Assembly: GCA_014706295.1 (NCBI GenBank)
Contig: JACSVZ010000004.1
Span: forward strand, 3,831,138 to 3,895,137
Length of the DNA stretch: 64,000 nt
Direction of reading: 5' to 3'
Source: Lycocorax pyrrhopterus obiensis
Taxonomy: Eukaryota; Chordata; Aves; Passeriformes; Paradisaeidae
Shown here: piece by piece, positions 37,501-48,300 of the stretch
How the letters are laid out: every line of letters starts with the position of its first letter
How positions within the stretch are numbered: position 1 is the stretch's first letter
The notes under the pieces: generated by a model
What the model saw: the letters and a program-made list of their open reading frames with translations, nothing else
Databases searched by the model: none
Told to the model about the DNA's origin: nothing
Made by a program: the position numbers and the translations under genes

Positions 37501-38039
37501 ACATTGCAGTACTGGCCCTGGTGCAGTCCCATACTTTTGAAAGCCTACCACTGACATAGGCTATATAAGAAATTCCAGGATTCTCTTTCTCCTTGTGGAA
37601 AGGTCCCAAAAAGACTTGATCAATTAAGAAGTCCTTCTTTTAAAATATGAAGGCCTGGGGTTTGCACACAGTGATAACATAATGCCTACTTTTTATGTAA
37701 GGAGCTAACATTCATGGAAGACCAGCATACCTCCATGTAACCGTATATCCCCTTTTTCACAGAGAATGAAAGGGGGTTTAAGCAAGGTCCAGGGCATCCA
37801 GCCTAAAAGATGCACAGTAAAGCTATCACCAGTTTTTTGCTCCCCTTGAGACTGCTGAGCTGCCCTAACTACAGGACTAAAAATGGAAACTGCCTTCTCA
37901 GGCTGGGTTTTTTTGTGTGTTAATAATAAAGAAGGCAGCATTGCTGTAAAGAAAAAGCTAATACGTCTAATGAATTTACACTGAACTTCATCATTTCTGA
38001 GATGAAGAATCCGTCAGCATTAACATATGGCAAGTCTGA
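34567..38039. other. Noncoding stretch with three unrecognised open frames
   Basis: Frames of 134 codons (34674-35078 plus) and 153 codons (36751-37212 plus) have no recognisable domain, no repeated structure and no splice context, so I regard them as chance. The minus-strand frame at 35640-35987 looks more coding-like and is listed on its own. No transposable element was recognised between the two CR1 copies. Confidence 0.5.
35640..35987 (-). other. Unrecognised 115-codon frame with coding-like composition
   Basis: The minus-strand frame opens at ATG 35987 and stays open for 115 codons. The peptide has a cysteine cluster (CRRCPYC, then CPESLC about 20 residues on, resembling a zinc-binding knuckle), then a mixed hydrophobic/charged segment (ELALKIILQMFEYQ, TRILRDTKDDLL) with balanced residue use. 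I do not recognise the family and see no convincing splice sites or start context. It could be a decayed exon, a retrocopy, a fossil of a mobile element or chance. No function is proposed. Confidence 0.2.
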
Positions 38040-38512
38040 AGACAGCCTAGTCTACCAGACCTGCTCAAAGCAGAATCAGCTATAGCAGGTTGCTCAGGAC
38101 CATGTACAGTCAGGTTTTGAAAAGTTTTGAGGATGAAGATGCTATTACCTCTATGCTATCACCCTGTTCCCAGGGAAAGGGGGGGGGAGGGGGGGGGGAA
38201 AAAGCATTTCCTAGCTTTTCCTAACATTTAACAGATTTTTTTTGTGTTTCAGTTTGTGCCCATTACATCTTATCCCTTCACTGGGCACCACTGAAAAGAC
38301 CCTGGCTCTGGTTTCTTTACTTCCCCCCAACTGGTATTAATACACATACGTAGGATCCTCCCCAAGCCTTCTGTAGGACAAACAGTCCCATCTCTCTCAA
38401 CTTCTCTTCATATGAGAGGTGCTCCAGTCCCCCCAGTCATCTTTGTGGCCTTTCTTTGGACTTGCTCCAGTATATCCCTGTATTTCTCATAAAAAGGAGG
38501 CCAAAATTAGTG
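38040..38512 (-). mobile_element. Older CR1 LINE fragment with long G runs
   Basis: The plus strand carries the reverse complement of a CR1 3' region, more diverged than the copy at 33497. Recognisable words in CR1 order are CTGCTCAAAGCAGAATCAGC (about 38071), AGCAGGTTGCTCAGGACC, TTTGTGCCCATTACATCTTA, CACTGGGCACCACTGAAAAG, TATGAGAGGTGCTCCAGTCC and TTTCTTTGGACTTGCTCCAG (38453-38472). The order and wording fit the CR1 subgroup whose consensus contains the CACTGGGCACCACTGAAAAG word (CR1-F-like, from memory). It is interrupted by G9-A-G10 at 38179-38198. No open reverse-transcriptase frame remains. Confidence 0.85.
38179..38198 (+). repeat. G9-A-G10 homopolymer tract
   Basis: Nine Gs, one A and ten Gs in a row. 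It could form a G-quadruplex on the plus strand. It is also a classic place for sequencing or assembly length error. Confidence 0.95.
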
Positions 38513-39131
38513 CACTATCATGAAAAGATCCTGTGTGATGCTGTATTGCCCCTAAAAGCAAGCTTTCAAGCTTCATGGAATACACATGCATTGAACATTG
38601 TTTAAATAGAATAAGTAGAACAGAAGAGGTGTTTGGAGTAGCAGAAATTCCCTGGCACTTGCTAAAGTGTCTCCTTGTTCTTTCAATCCACTCCTGAAAC
38701 CATGATTATTTATGGCCAGTTTTATTGTCTTAAATGACTCCTTTCTCTTTATTTATTTAGTTAGTTTTTAAATAATAATAAAAAAACCTTCCTTTTACCC
38801 CTCAGTGTGTTGCCCTGAAAGTTGCTTCTGCTATACAAAATTGTGGGGTTTTAATTTAAATGTACATTTCCACCACCATATATCGGCTTTTCCCTCAGCT
38901 GCTGCAAAACCATAGTTCAGGCATTATAAAATCATAGTCAAAAGAAAAAAATTAATTATTACTGAGTAAATCTTTGCTATTTTGGCAGTACTGTTTTGAA
39001 TTCATTTTTCTCTTTAATGCTTAATTTTCTCGAGTATTTTAAATTTTTTTTCTTTGAATGTTGTTTGAACTGCAAGCATTTCTGAGAAAACTGAGGAGGT
39101 AAGCCTGTGGAGTTGACACGTTTTAGCTTTT
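38513..39131. other. Noncoding stretch between CR1 and the ERVL LTR
   Basis: AT-rich, with T/A runs (for example 38740-38790). No gene and no further recognised element. Confidence 0.6.
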
Positions 39132-39136
39132 TCTGT
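39132..39136. repeat. Left target-site duplication of the ERVL LTR
   Basis: TCTGT, identical to 39665-39669 on the other side of the LTR. Five base pairs is a length used by ERVL-class integrases. Confidence 0.85.
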
Positions 39137-39664
39137 TGATGTGGTTTAACCCAGCAGGCAGCTAAACACCACACAGCCACTCTCCCATGGCAGGATGGGG
39201 AAAAGAATCACAAAAAAGGTAAAACTCATAGGTTGAGATAAAGACAGCTTAATAGGATATAAAAGGCAGGGAAATTGTGAATAAATAAAAAGGTTAAGTA
39301 AGATAATAATGATAAAAGAATATACAAACCAAATGATGCACAACACAATCCCTCAGCACCCAGCCAGTCCCTGAGCAGCAGCCACCTACCCCAGACAACT
39401 CCCCCCACCTTTTTTCTTTGGTGTGACATTATATGGTATGAAATAGCCCTTCGGCCATACTGGGTCAGATGTCCTCGCTGTGCCCCCTCCAAGCTTCTTG
39501 TGCACCCCAGCCCTACTCGCTGGCCAGGCAGTAGGATGAGTCTCATTTAGTGTAAGCATTGCTCAGCAACTACTGAAACATAAGGGTGTTATCAAGATTC
39601 TTATCCTAAATCCAAAACACAGCACTAGTGGAAAAGAAATACCTGTCCCAACAAAACCAGGACA
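39137..39664 (-). mobile_element. Solo LTR, avian ERVL type
   Basis: A 528-bp LTR on the minus strand. Read on the plus strand it starts TGATGTGGTTTAACCCAGCA, passes AACTCATAGGTTGAGATAAA, AATATACAAACCAAATGATG, AACTCCCCCCACC, ACATTATATGGTATGAAATA and TCTTGTGCACCCCAGCCC, and ends CCCAACAAAACCAGGACA. On the minus strand that is TGTCCTGGTTTTGTTGGGAC at the 5' end. This wording matches a very common LTR of neoavian genomes, which I place with the ERVL group. A perfect 5-bp target-site duplication TCTGT flanks it (39132-39136 and 39665-39669), fixing both ends. The TATA region (around 39431) and the poly(A) signal (ATTAAG, 39253-39248) are degraded. No gag/pol/env remains. Confidence 0.9.
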
Positions 39665-39669
39665 TCTGT
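39665..39669. repeat. Right target-site duplication of the ERVL LTR
   Basis: TCTGT, matching 39132-39136 exactly. The unbroken duplication supports one insertion followed by LTR-LTR recombination to a solo LTR. Confidence 0.85.
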
Positions 39670-42600
39670 ACAATGAAAAACTATAAACTCTCCACTGTAA
39701 GCTCAAAAATTCTGTGCTTAAGTGAAACCTTGACCACAGTCTTAATAAAAAAAAACCATATAAATGGAGCTTTTCTGCCACAAAAGAAATAAAAGCCCAG
39801 AGAAAAAAGTGTGTTTTCCTTTCTGCCTTGAATATTTCTTTTCAATCTAGTTTTAATATTTTTGCAACAGATTTGCAGATAATTTTCAATTAAAATAATA
39901 AGATATTTGATTTCTAAAGTTTAAGGTTCATGCAAGGAAAAAAATTATTTCATGCAAACTGTGTTTGAAGTATTCTGCTATCAGGAGAGTTTTATTTCAG
40001 TATCTTTGAAGGGCTACATTGCAGTTCTAGATTCCTCAAAATGCCAATTCTGTTTTTATCCCTTTCATCAATACTTCCACTGAGTAGATAAAGGATGCAA
40101 TCTACAATGTTAATAAGTTCATTAAAATAAACAAAATAAAATGCATTGTCTGTTTTCTCCTAAGACGACCGGTGTTCTATGAAACAGGGATCAAACACCT
40201 TGTCATATGATTCTCAGAAACAACAAATATACAATTCAGAGGCGGACTATTTGGTAATCTCTCTGCCTTGCTGAGCCCACAATACACATTTCAAACTGAT
40301 CAAATGTCAGGTCAGATAACCAGAAACAAAACGGAATTGATGGAAATTATTCTGTTCTTGTAACTGGTACTTAGAAGTCACTGAGAATAACCATTGTGGG
40401 AGACTTTGCTGGAAAAAAATTGATAGTTAGTGTAATCTGTTACTAAACAAATATGAATCACAAGAAGGCGTAGAGGAAAACAATGCAACTCCACCCTTGA
40501 TTATGGTGGAGGACCTATTGTACATATACATTTGGTACTTATACTTTGGAAGGATGTTGAATAATCAGAGAGAATTCAGAGCCACACAAATGAACAAAAA
40601 AATGGAAAATATGCCTGGAAGTGAGAGACTTCTGGTGCTCAATCTATTAGCTTAATGAAGAAAAGGTTAAAGGATAATTTATTAGTCTATAAGTGTCTAT
40701 TATCAAAGGGAATGAAAATTGATAATTGATGACTCTTCAATCTAGCTGACAAAGGCTTAACAAGATTCAATAGCTTGAAGTTCAAATTAGACAAATTAAG
40801 GTCCAGAATATGGAGCACTTCCTTTTTCTTTTTTTCTTTACAGGGAAGACAACCGATTAAAGGTTGCAATTGATGCTCCATCACTGAAAACTTATAAATC
40901 AAAGTCTTGTCAACAAAGTCATAAAAGGTGTCTGCAAGTAAGTCACAAGTGCTGGACTTCAAGGAAGCTTTAGGGAATGGCTTGAGTGATGTTACATAGG
41001 CCATTAGCTCGCAAAGATCTCTTCTCTTTGTAAAATCCTAGTAATTGTTCTACCTCGTCAGAGTTACATAGAGCACTTTTTTTTTTCCTATCTGAACATA
41101 TAATCCTGTATCAGAGTGCGATAAATGTTTCAAGCCCTCTTTCACCATCAGCCAAAAGAACAGTGGGAAAAAAAAAGGCAAGGAACTGTATTTCCAAAAA
41201 CAGCAACTTGCAAGTGAAAGAGTGTGATACAAATCACCAGAGTTGTTAAAAATTTTTATTGAATAGTTACTAAGCAGAATAAATTAGAAGGCAAAGTTCA
41301 GGCTCTTCTAGGAATAAGTAGCTGGTATAACCCTTCTGATGCTGGAGTACAGTCTTTGCTTTGGCTTAAGAGTTAAATAGTCATTACATTTCCCTACAGG
41401 CTACCTTTCCAAGGAAAACACATTTTCTGTGCACTGCAGTCTTTGACAATAGGATTAAGTATTACTGGCAGACAATACCACTTAAAACGTTAGCTGCATC
41501 AACCTCTATGATGACTGAAAGAGCTATTAGTCTGCAGTGCCTCTTTTAACAGGAGGCCAAAAAAAAATCCTTTATGACCCTTGATAGGGGAAAAAAATAC
41601 CTAGAAGGCAATATACCTCATCTAGACAGAAAATGTACATGAAAAATGGTTACAACAAGATTATTTACATTCTTTAGTCATTAGGGATAAAGTGGATGCT
41701 TACTGACCCATCTTTCTAAACAACAAATTGAAAATCCTCTGTGATAAAATCGCTCTGCATTGTGATTTCCAGTTCTGTCAGATTCTTCAGAAAAATGGCG
41801 TTCACTTAGCATATCTATCTACTCAGTAACTGATTTGTGGTCTTTGCAATTTAGATACTCAGCCTCTCTTTCAACTCCGCACGTCTATTACATTTGCTAC
41901 AAATTGTATTAAGTGAGCATGTTCTCCTGGAGAGCGGAACTGCAGCCTGGAGGGCCAGGAAATCCAGGGAGATTGTGTTTCTCCACCCAAATGGTTCAAA
42001 AGAAGGCTGGCCTAGTTGAACATGGAACTGCTCAGCTTGGGGTTCGCTGCTGTGGCAGAGGCTCTGAAGAGGCTGTGAAAGGTACAGTATATACACATCT
42101 GAGGTTCACAGAGTGCTATTCTGCCATAGCACTTCAGGAAAGACGCCAAATTTTTTGGAGAGCATGTTACAGCAAAAAAATATATAAAATGCCTCTATTT
42201 TGATACTGAAGGATAAGAACAGCAAAGATTTGGGTACCTGCATAGAAAGAACCTATGAACTAAACTAACACTGGACTGAGCCTATCTTACACTGTTTACC
42301 CTGAATTCCACAGAAAACACATCCTCTGTAATGTGCCATATTCCAGTAGGGCCTCTGGCTAAAAAATTCTTGCCCTGCATTTTCCCTTTACCAGCACAAA
42401 CATGATGCTTGTTTCTCAGAGTAAACACCTTAGAAAGACAAAGCCATAAATCAAATCTGTACCATTCTTCTGACCGATGCTTATGTTATTATGTCATCCT
42501 ACCCAGAAACAACATAATTGTAGATAATGTGAAGCAGATCAACTTCTGTAATCTTCTATAAGGAAAAAAAAAAAGAAAAGGAAGAGGTTACTGCCTTCTG

Positions 42601-42738
42601 CATCTATCCTGAAGAATTTAGTAATCTGTAGCACAGAAGATCGAAATCAGTCTATATCCTGCCAACATTTACGCAGAGGTCACTTAGGATATGTGATGGT
42701 TAAAGCACACGTGCTACCTGATATCAGCTGTTCAACCT
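39670..42738. other. Noncoding stretch, no gene recognised
   Basis: No exon or mobile element recognised. The 105-codon minus-strand frame at 40687-41004 and the 96-codon plus-strand frame at 41913-42203 have no known domain. Confidence 0.6.
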
Positions 42739-42769
42739 ATGGGAATGAATACTGAAAAATATCAGTGTG

Positions 42770-43075
42770 AAGGAGGGGGGAAGAAGAGGGTCATTAGTGC
42801 AAGATGCTTGAAACATCAAGATGCAATGAGCAGGACAGAGCTGCTGATGAGAACACTCAGGGGATGCAGTACGAAGATCTCTGGACTGAGCAAAGTGTCG
42901 TGGTCAGGGAAGGATAATAAAAAGACTGGAACATACACCATCTGGTATAACAGAAGGGAGGATGGGAAACATCAACAGGGAGTTATATTTGCTAGGGAAA
43001 GCCAGACGGTGAAAGCATTGATTAAGATTATTTTGTCGATTAGGTGGTACACTTTGATTTATGTGCTGGGGAAAG
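42770..43075 (+). mobile_element. RTE-type LINE endonuclease fossil
   Basis: The plus-strand frame 42739-43173 (144 codons, no internal stop) contains a stretch resembling the N-terminal AP-endonuclease domain of RTE-clade LINEs. RTLRGCSTKISGLSKVSW (residues 38-55) corresponds to the usual ...ILGLSEVRW block. TIWYNRREDGKHQQGVIF (residues 67-84) corresponds to the usual ...YSGREDGKH..GVGF block. In the first block the family's catalytic Glu (LSE) is Lys here, so the enzyme would be dead. The match fades after about residue 112. No reverse transcriptase follows, so this is an internal fragment, not the usual 5'-truncated copy. Avian RTE elements (AviRTE) are known from only some bird lineages. 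Assignment to AviRTE rather than an older RTE is inference. Confidence 0.65.
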
Positions 43076-44539
43076 AGGAGCATTTACCATGCAAAGGTTG
43101 TGCCGCCCAGGCAGCTGAAGTGGGATCGGACCCAGGGAGGCGGGAGGCTTTAGAGATTCCCTGGTGGAGCTGAAGGGAAGGGTCACATGGAAACAGGGCT
43201 CACTTGTGGATTTGGAAGGTTGCACATTCCATTGTGGAAAAAAGGAGATGTGAAGATTTTTGACAATGATGTGATTCACTTTGTCCTAAAGTAGGCAAGT
43301 GGCATGTAGAGGGAAACCAAGGCACAGAGGAAAAGAGCTGCAACATGAGAAAATAATTTTGAAAACAACCGGTTGAGAAAAATATGTATATATTTATATC
43401 ACCATGTATATATTCATACCCATCCAGGGACAAATCAACAAGCGATGCAAAGCTTTTAAGCTACATTGAAAACCAATTTTACAATTTTGTTTGCTCAGAG
43501 AGCTGGGCTGTTCCTAGGACAGAAAGATTAGGGTCAGATTAGAGTCACTCCCAGCTTCTCAATGACAAAGCACACCAGGGGCAGTGCAAAGGGTATGCAA
43601 TAACATAGCTTAACAGATAAATTTAGTACCCACCTGAAAGGTGGCACCCTGGGTGGATAGGAAGCCAAGAAATAAGCCAAGGATTTAAGGGAAAGGCTTG
43701 CACAGCACAGTATTATTGGTATCAGTCAATCAGTGGGTAAGACAGGAACAATATGACATCAGCAGCAATGCACAGCCAGTGAATCAGCAGAGGGAAAAGA
43801 GCAGTAGGTGAGCAGCACCAGAAAAAAAAAGTCAGGTTGCCTGAAATAAGTCCCTGAAAATGTTTTTGTCACACAGACTCTAGAAGGATGAGCAGTACAG
43901 CAGGTTTTGCAAAACCCCAGTGGCACAGCACTGCTCATTTCCCTCACACTGAAACTGCAGAAAAAACCCCTGAACCCAGTCTGAATGCTGGAAAACCCTG
44001 GAGAGAAAGCAAACAAGCCTTTAGTTGTTGTTTAGGTAAAAAGAAAAAAAAAAGACCACAACACTTTTCATGCTAAGCTTGGAGGATTTTCTCCCCCCTC
44101 AGGACATAAGAAGTGTTTTATACTACACCAGAAACACCATTTAAGGAAAATCCTGTTTTCCTGCAGGTGAAGTGTCACAAAGTGAAAAATGGCAAATTCC
44201 CACAGATTTATCCACGAGTAAACACACACACATTCCTTCACAGCTCACAAATCTCATCAGCAAGTGTTGACCAACCTCCAGTTATTCTAGATAAGCTGCA
44301 TACAGGTTAAGTTAGACACAGGTAGGTTAAACAGAGTGCAAGAGGGAGGCAGATCCAGTAACACAGCAGCATGGACAGGTATAAATTCACTTCCTGTTCC
44401 CTTTGAACTATCTGAATGGGAACAGCCCTAAATATTACAAGTATTACATTTCACTATTCAATAAAGTTGTGCTGAATAGAATTATCACCTTGAAATTACA
44501 GGGTAAAACTCCCTATACAAAAACAGATTAAAGACAAAT
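43076..44539. other. Noncoding stretch downstream of the RTE fragment
   Basis: The first 120 bp (about 43076-43195) are GC-richer and end the 144-codon frame. They do not look like the rest of an RTE element. A TA-rich tract with ATGTATATAT words lies at 43383-43422. No gene recognised. Confidence 0.55.
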
Positions 44540-44660
44540 TAGACTGTGGGCCAGGTCACTATGATTGTTAATTAGTGATAATGGAAATACAATTAGCATA
44601 ATGAGTTCCAATTACTGTATATGGAGAAATATGAGCATACTGCTTTCATAAATCTTGGTT
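44540..44660. promoter_or_regulatory. Candidate AT-rich conserved noncoding block
   Basis: Dense in homeodomain-type words: GTTAATTAGTGATAATGG, ACAATTAGCATAATGAG and CAATTACTG. Complex sequence rather than simple repeat. No reading frame. Regulatory nature is inference. Confidence 0.22.
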
Positions 44661-45109
44661 CCAGGAAAAATAAAATGCATCTGGTTTAACAAAGCATGCC
44701 CTTCTTCTTTGCAAAAAGCTTCCTGGTAAATATCTTTTTATGAAGCTAAACCCTTCTTTTGATGGGTTGTGATTTGGGAAAAAAAAAAGAAAGCGACAGA
44801 ATGGATTTACTCTGTCTGATAGCTGAACAGTTTTGTATTAGCTTGGCTTCTGTTTTAAGCTTCCTAGAAAATCTTACCATCTGTTTCTTCAGTCCTGGGT
44901 TAAACAACAAAAGACAAAAATCATAGACCATTACATCAAATGCACTTATTGTCTTTGAAATATCTAGGGTTTTCCCCCCTTCTCTTTTTCTCCTTCTGAT
45001 AAGCTGTGAAATTGGAAAGCCAATTATGTTCTGATATTTACACAATTAGGAATGGCTCTTCAAAACCTCATTGAAAAACCAGTTGATGAAAGACAAGAGC
45101 TTTACAATA
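44661..45109. other. Noncoding stretch, no gene recognised
   Basis: Nothing recognised. The 99-codon minus-strand frame at 44746-45045 has a Lys/Ser-rich composition typical of chance frames over A/T runs. Confidence 0.6.
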
Positions 45110-45360
45110 AACAATCACAGCATGTCCGATGGTTACTTCACGAAGAATAATTTTATTTATTTTCATAGCAGTCTGACACCTTTGCAAGGATAGGCAAAAT
45201 CAGGCTGGATTTAGTGTATCACTCACTGGTAAGTTAAAAAAGGGGGGATTAAAATTATGAATTTACAGATTCTGTGGACTGAAGTGCTAATGGAAATAAA
45301 GGCTTAATGAAGCCCTACAGACGTGCAAGCTTGACTCCATGCCTCTATTTAACAAGCTGG
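45110..45360. promoter_or_regulatory. Candidate conserved noncoding block
   Basis: Complex AT-rich sequence with retained CpGs (ATGTCCGATGG near 45122, TTCACGAAG near 45137, CAGACGTGC near 45319) and ATTA words. No open frame or repeat match. Weak call. Confidence 0.2.
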
Positions 45361-48300
45361 TGTTAACGATACTGTTGGATAGCCAATTATGAAGCTACTC
45401 ACTGTTTCCATGTGTTAAAGTGGATTCTGGGCAAGAATTCAAGAACAGGAAAAATTCCAGCTGCATACAAGGATTAGATGTTAGCAATACTATATCTTCT
45501 CCCTTTGAAAAGATTCTCCAGCCTTCTTATTATAGGGCAATCAGGCAAAAAGCTGTGTAAGACCCAAAAGTCATGGACAGATAAAGCTGATGGGACATGA
45601 GTTGTTCAGATAGTCACTCTGAACCTCTGAGATGTTGGAGAGCATTCATCAAGAAAACTTTAAAAACATGTAAATGGGAAAGGATGGTGGAAGGAGAAAG
45701 GGAACTGCTTAAAGACAGCATCCTTGATATCTGCTAAGCTGCAGACAGAGCAGACTGCTTGCATTTCCATTATGTCAACAACGTGATAATTACCTGTAAG
45801 TGTAGATGAACTCTCTTCTCTCACATCAGCCGTGACACTTTGCAGCTACAGGAGAGAACTAACTCAAAACATACTCATATCAACAGTCTCACATGAAAGC
45901 ACCCCAGCATCATGTAACTTCAGCATTGTCTCTGTCCCCTAAAGGTTAATGAGCCATGTATTTTGGCACAACACACAAGGCAGAAAAGAGAGTAGGTAAG
46001 AACCTGTCCTGGACACTTGCTGAGATTGCCTCAGCTCTGCAGAGCATAAAGCCTTATCCTGGGATGGGAGCACTACCTGACGAGAACATATTTGCTTCAC
46101 AGATTGAGTATGCTCTGCACAGATAGCTCTAAGTAAGATGTGACTTTTCTGATTTTAGCCCTCTAAAAATAAACACCAAATACTTCAGGATATTATGAAT
46201 CCTGAACTTCCCAAGGATACTGATGGCTCATATGAATGATGTCACCTTAGCATTTCAGTGCTTTCAGGATGCTAGTTTAAAGACCTAGAAAAGTACAGGG
46301 AGCAAGTGAGTTAGAATAGGCTTACAGCTTAGGGAAGTGGCCTGTGGAAGAAATAATGAGTGAACACATCACTAAAGATTGTATCTTGACACATATGCAC
46401 AAGAAGGCTGAATTCAATGCGTATCAAGGCAATCATGAATCTCACATTACCTCACTTTGCAACCTTAGCAAAGGCCTTTAAGGGTTGGTGCATGCTTGGT
46501 TATTTTCATCTGTGAAATGAAGATATCAAACAAGATCATTCTGATAGGCACTGTATCTAGGCACAATAAAAGGCATTCTCAGTGATAACAAGGCTTACAA
46601 GACAAGTTGATGAGTCAGACCAAGGGAGAGAGGGAGACAGTTGCAAGACACAGAAAATACCTTTCCTATGAGCATACACAGGTCCCAGCACATTACCTGA
46701 CCACAGGCTTTGCTCACTGACATGCACAACCACTAAGTCAATGAAAAGGCTTTATTGGGAGCATATAAATGCAATCTTGCTGATCAGAGAAGACACTATT
46801 CTGCACGTTTTCCTGATAATGATAACCCCTTGGTGGAAGGGAAAGGTTTAGAGGGACATCTGACCCTGTGCCAGCTGGAGCTGTCAGGCAGACACCAGCA
46901 GAGCCCACTCACGCCCATGTAAACCAAATGCATCTCCACGTTATTTTGCATTTACAGCATCATCCCTCAGAGTGCAGGCAAGTGTTTCCACAAATGAATG
47001 ATCTCAATCAGAAAACCAGTCCTGTGGCAAGGGATACATATGGCCATCACTCCCAAGAACAGCTGTCAAGCACTAGCCCTGCCCACTTCCCACTGTGTAA
47101 CGTCCGTGGTTGCTCAGTCAAGCGAATGACCTTATAAGCCCACACAGGTCCAATCTGAACTGAAAATTATTAGCAAAAACTTGTTTTCCTTAAGACTTCG
47201 CAGTCTAACGGAGAAATTATACACTCAGATGGCAAGTGAGTCTAAACAGCTTTTGTTACAGTTCTTTTGAGTATAAAATCTCTCTACATGGAAACAAAAA
47301 AGCTCATTGGAAAGATGAGTAGTAGACCCCCACCCTCTCTATCCAAAGCATGCTGTTCAATTTAGCATGTGCTTCACTGAATAAATAACACTCCCAGCCA
47401 TGATGCTCCCCCTCCAATATGCTTAAGTATTGATAGATTGCATCGCTCTGTACTAAGTCTGTCTGGAACTTGTGACATTTGCCCAGTGAATTGGTAAATG
47501 AACTTGGAATATTTGACCCATGCAGCTGAGATTATACCTTATTTAGCCTGAATGGACAAGATCCTTTGTTGTACCCAAAAAACCTGACAGATAAGTCTAA
47601 CCTTTCCATCCAGCTCTTCTGGGTATTTAGCTATGAGGAAAGCGACACTCCTTGATGATTATACTGAATCTCAAATCTCTTCTGCATATACATGTATAAC
47701 TATGCACTCTGTGGGAATCTGTGATACAGGCAAGTTGGCAACTGAAGGACCTTCTCCCAGACTGCTTTCTGATTTATGTAGACCTGTCACAGAGTGACTG
47801 ATACAAGTGAAATAAATCTGTTGAGGACTTAAAAGACATGAAACTTGACAGACATTCAAAGTAAGTCAGATACAGCTATTTCATGTTTTATCTTTTCCTG
47901 TGCTATGTCTCTAAAATGAGATTAGCTGACATGGTCAAGGGGCAGAGTGAGGGATAAGTGGGCACAGGACTTGGACAGTCTCCTAGGAGGGGTCTTCTAC
48001 CCCCCACCTCTGATTCTCTTCTCCAGCAGCACATTTTGCACTATGCTTTGATCTTGGCTGACATTTTAAACTTGGAAACATTCTCCAAGACAATCTCAAG
48101 GCCGTAAAATTACATTACTCAATACAAGAAATACCTGTTAGCAATTGTCCTACTCTGAGGTTTTGAGATATATTTTTGTATCTCAACAGAGCAGTTGTGA
48201 TGTTGTTTATCAAGCTTAAATGTAAGACTAGACATTGATTTCTGGGCCCATCTTAGTTGCTGAATGTAGAGGGTTTGCTGGAAAAATGCTAAAAGTATAC

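Noticed and set aside
39226..39546. 106-codon minus-strand open frame
   Set aside because: Lies inside the ERVL LTR, which carries no retroviral gene.
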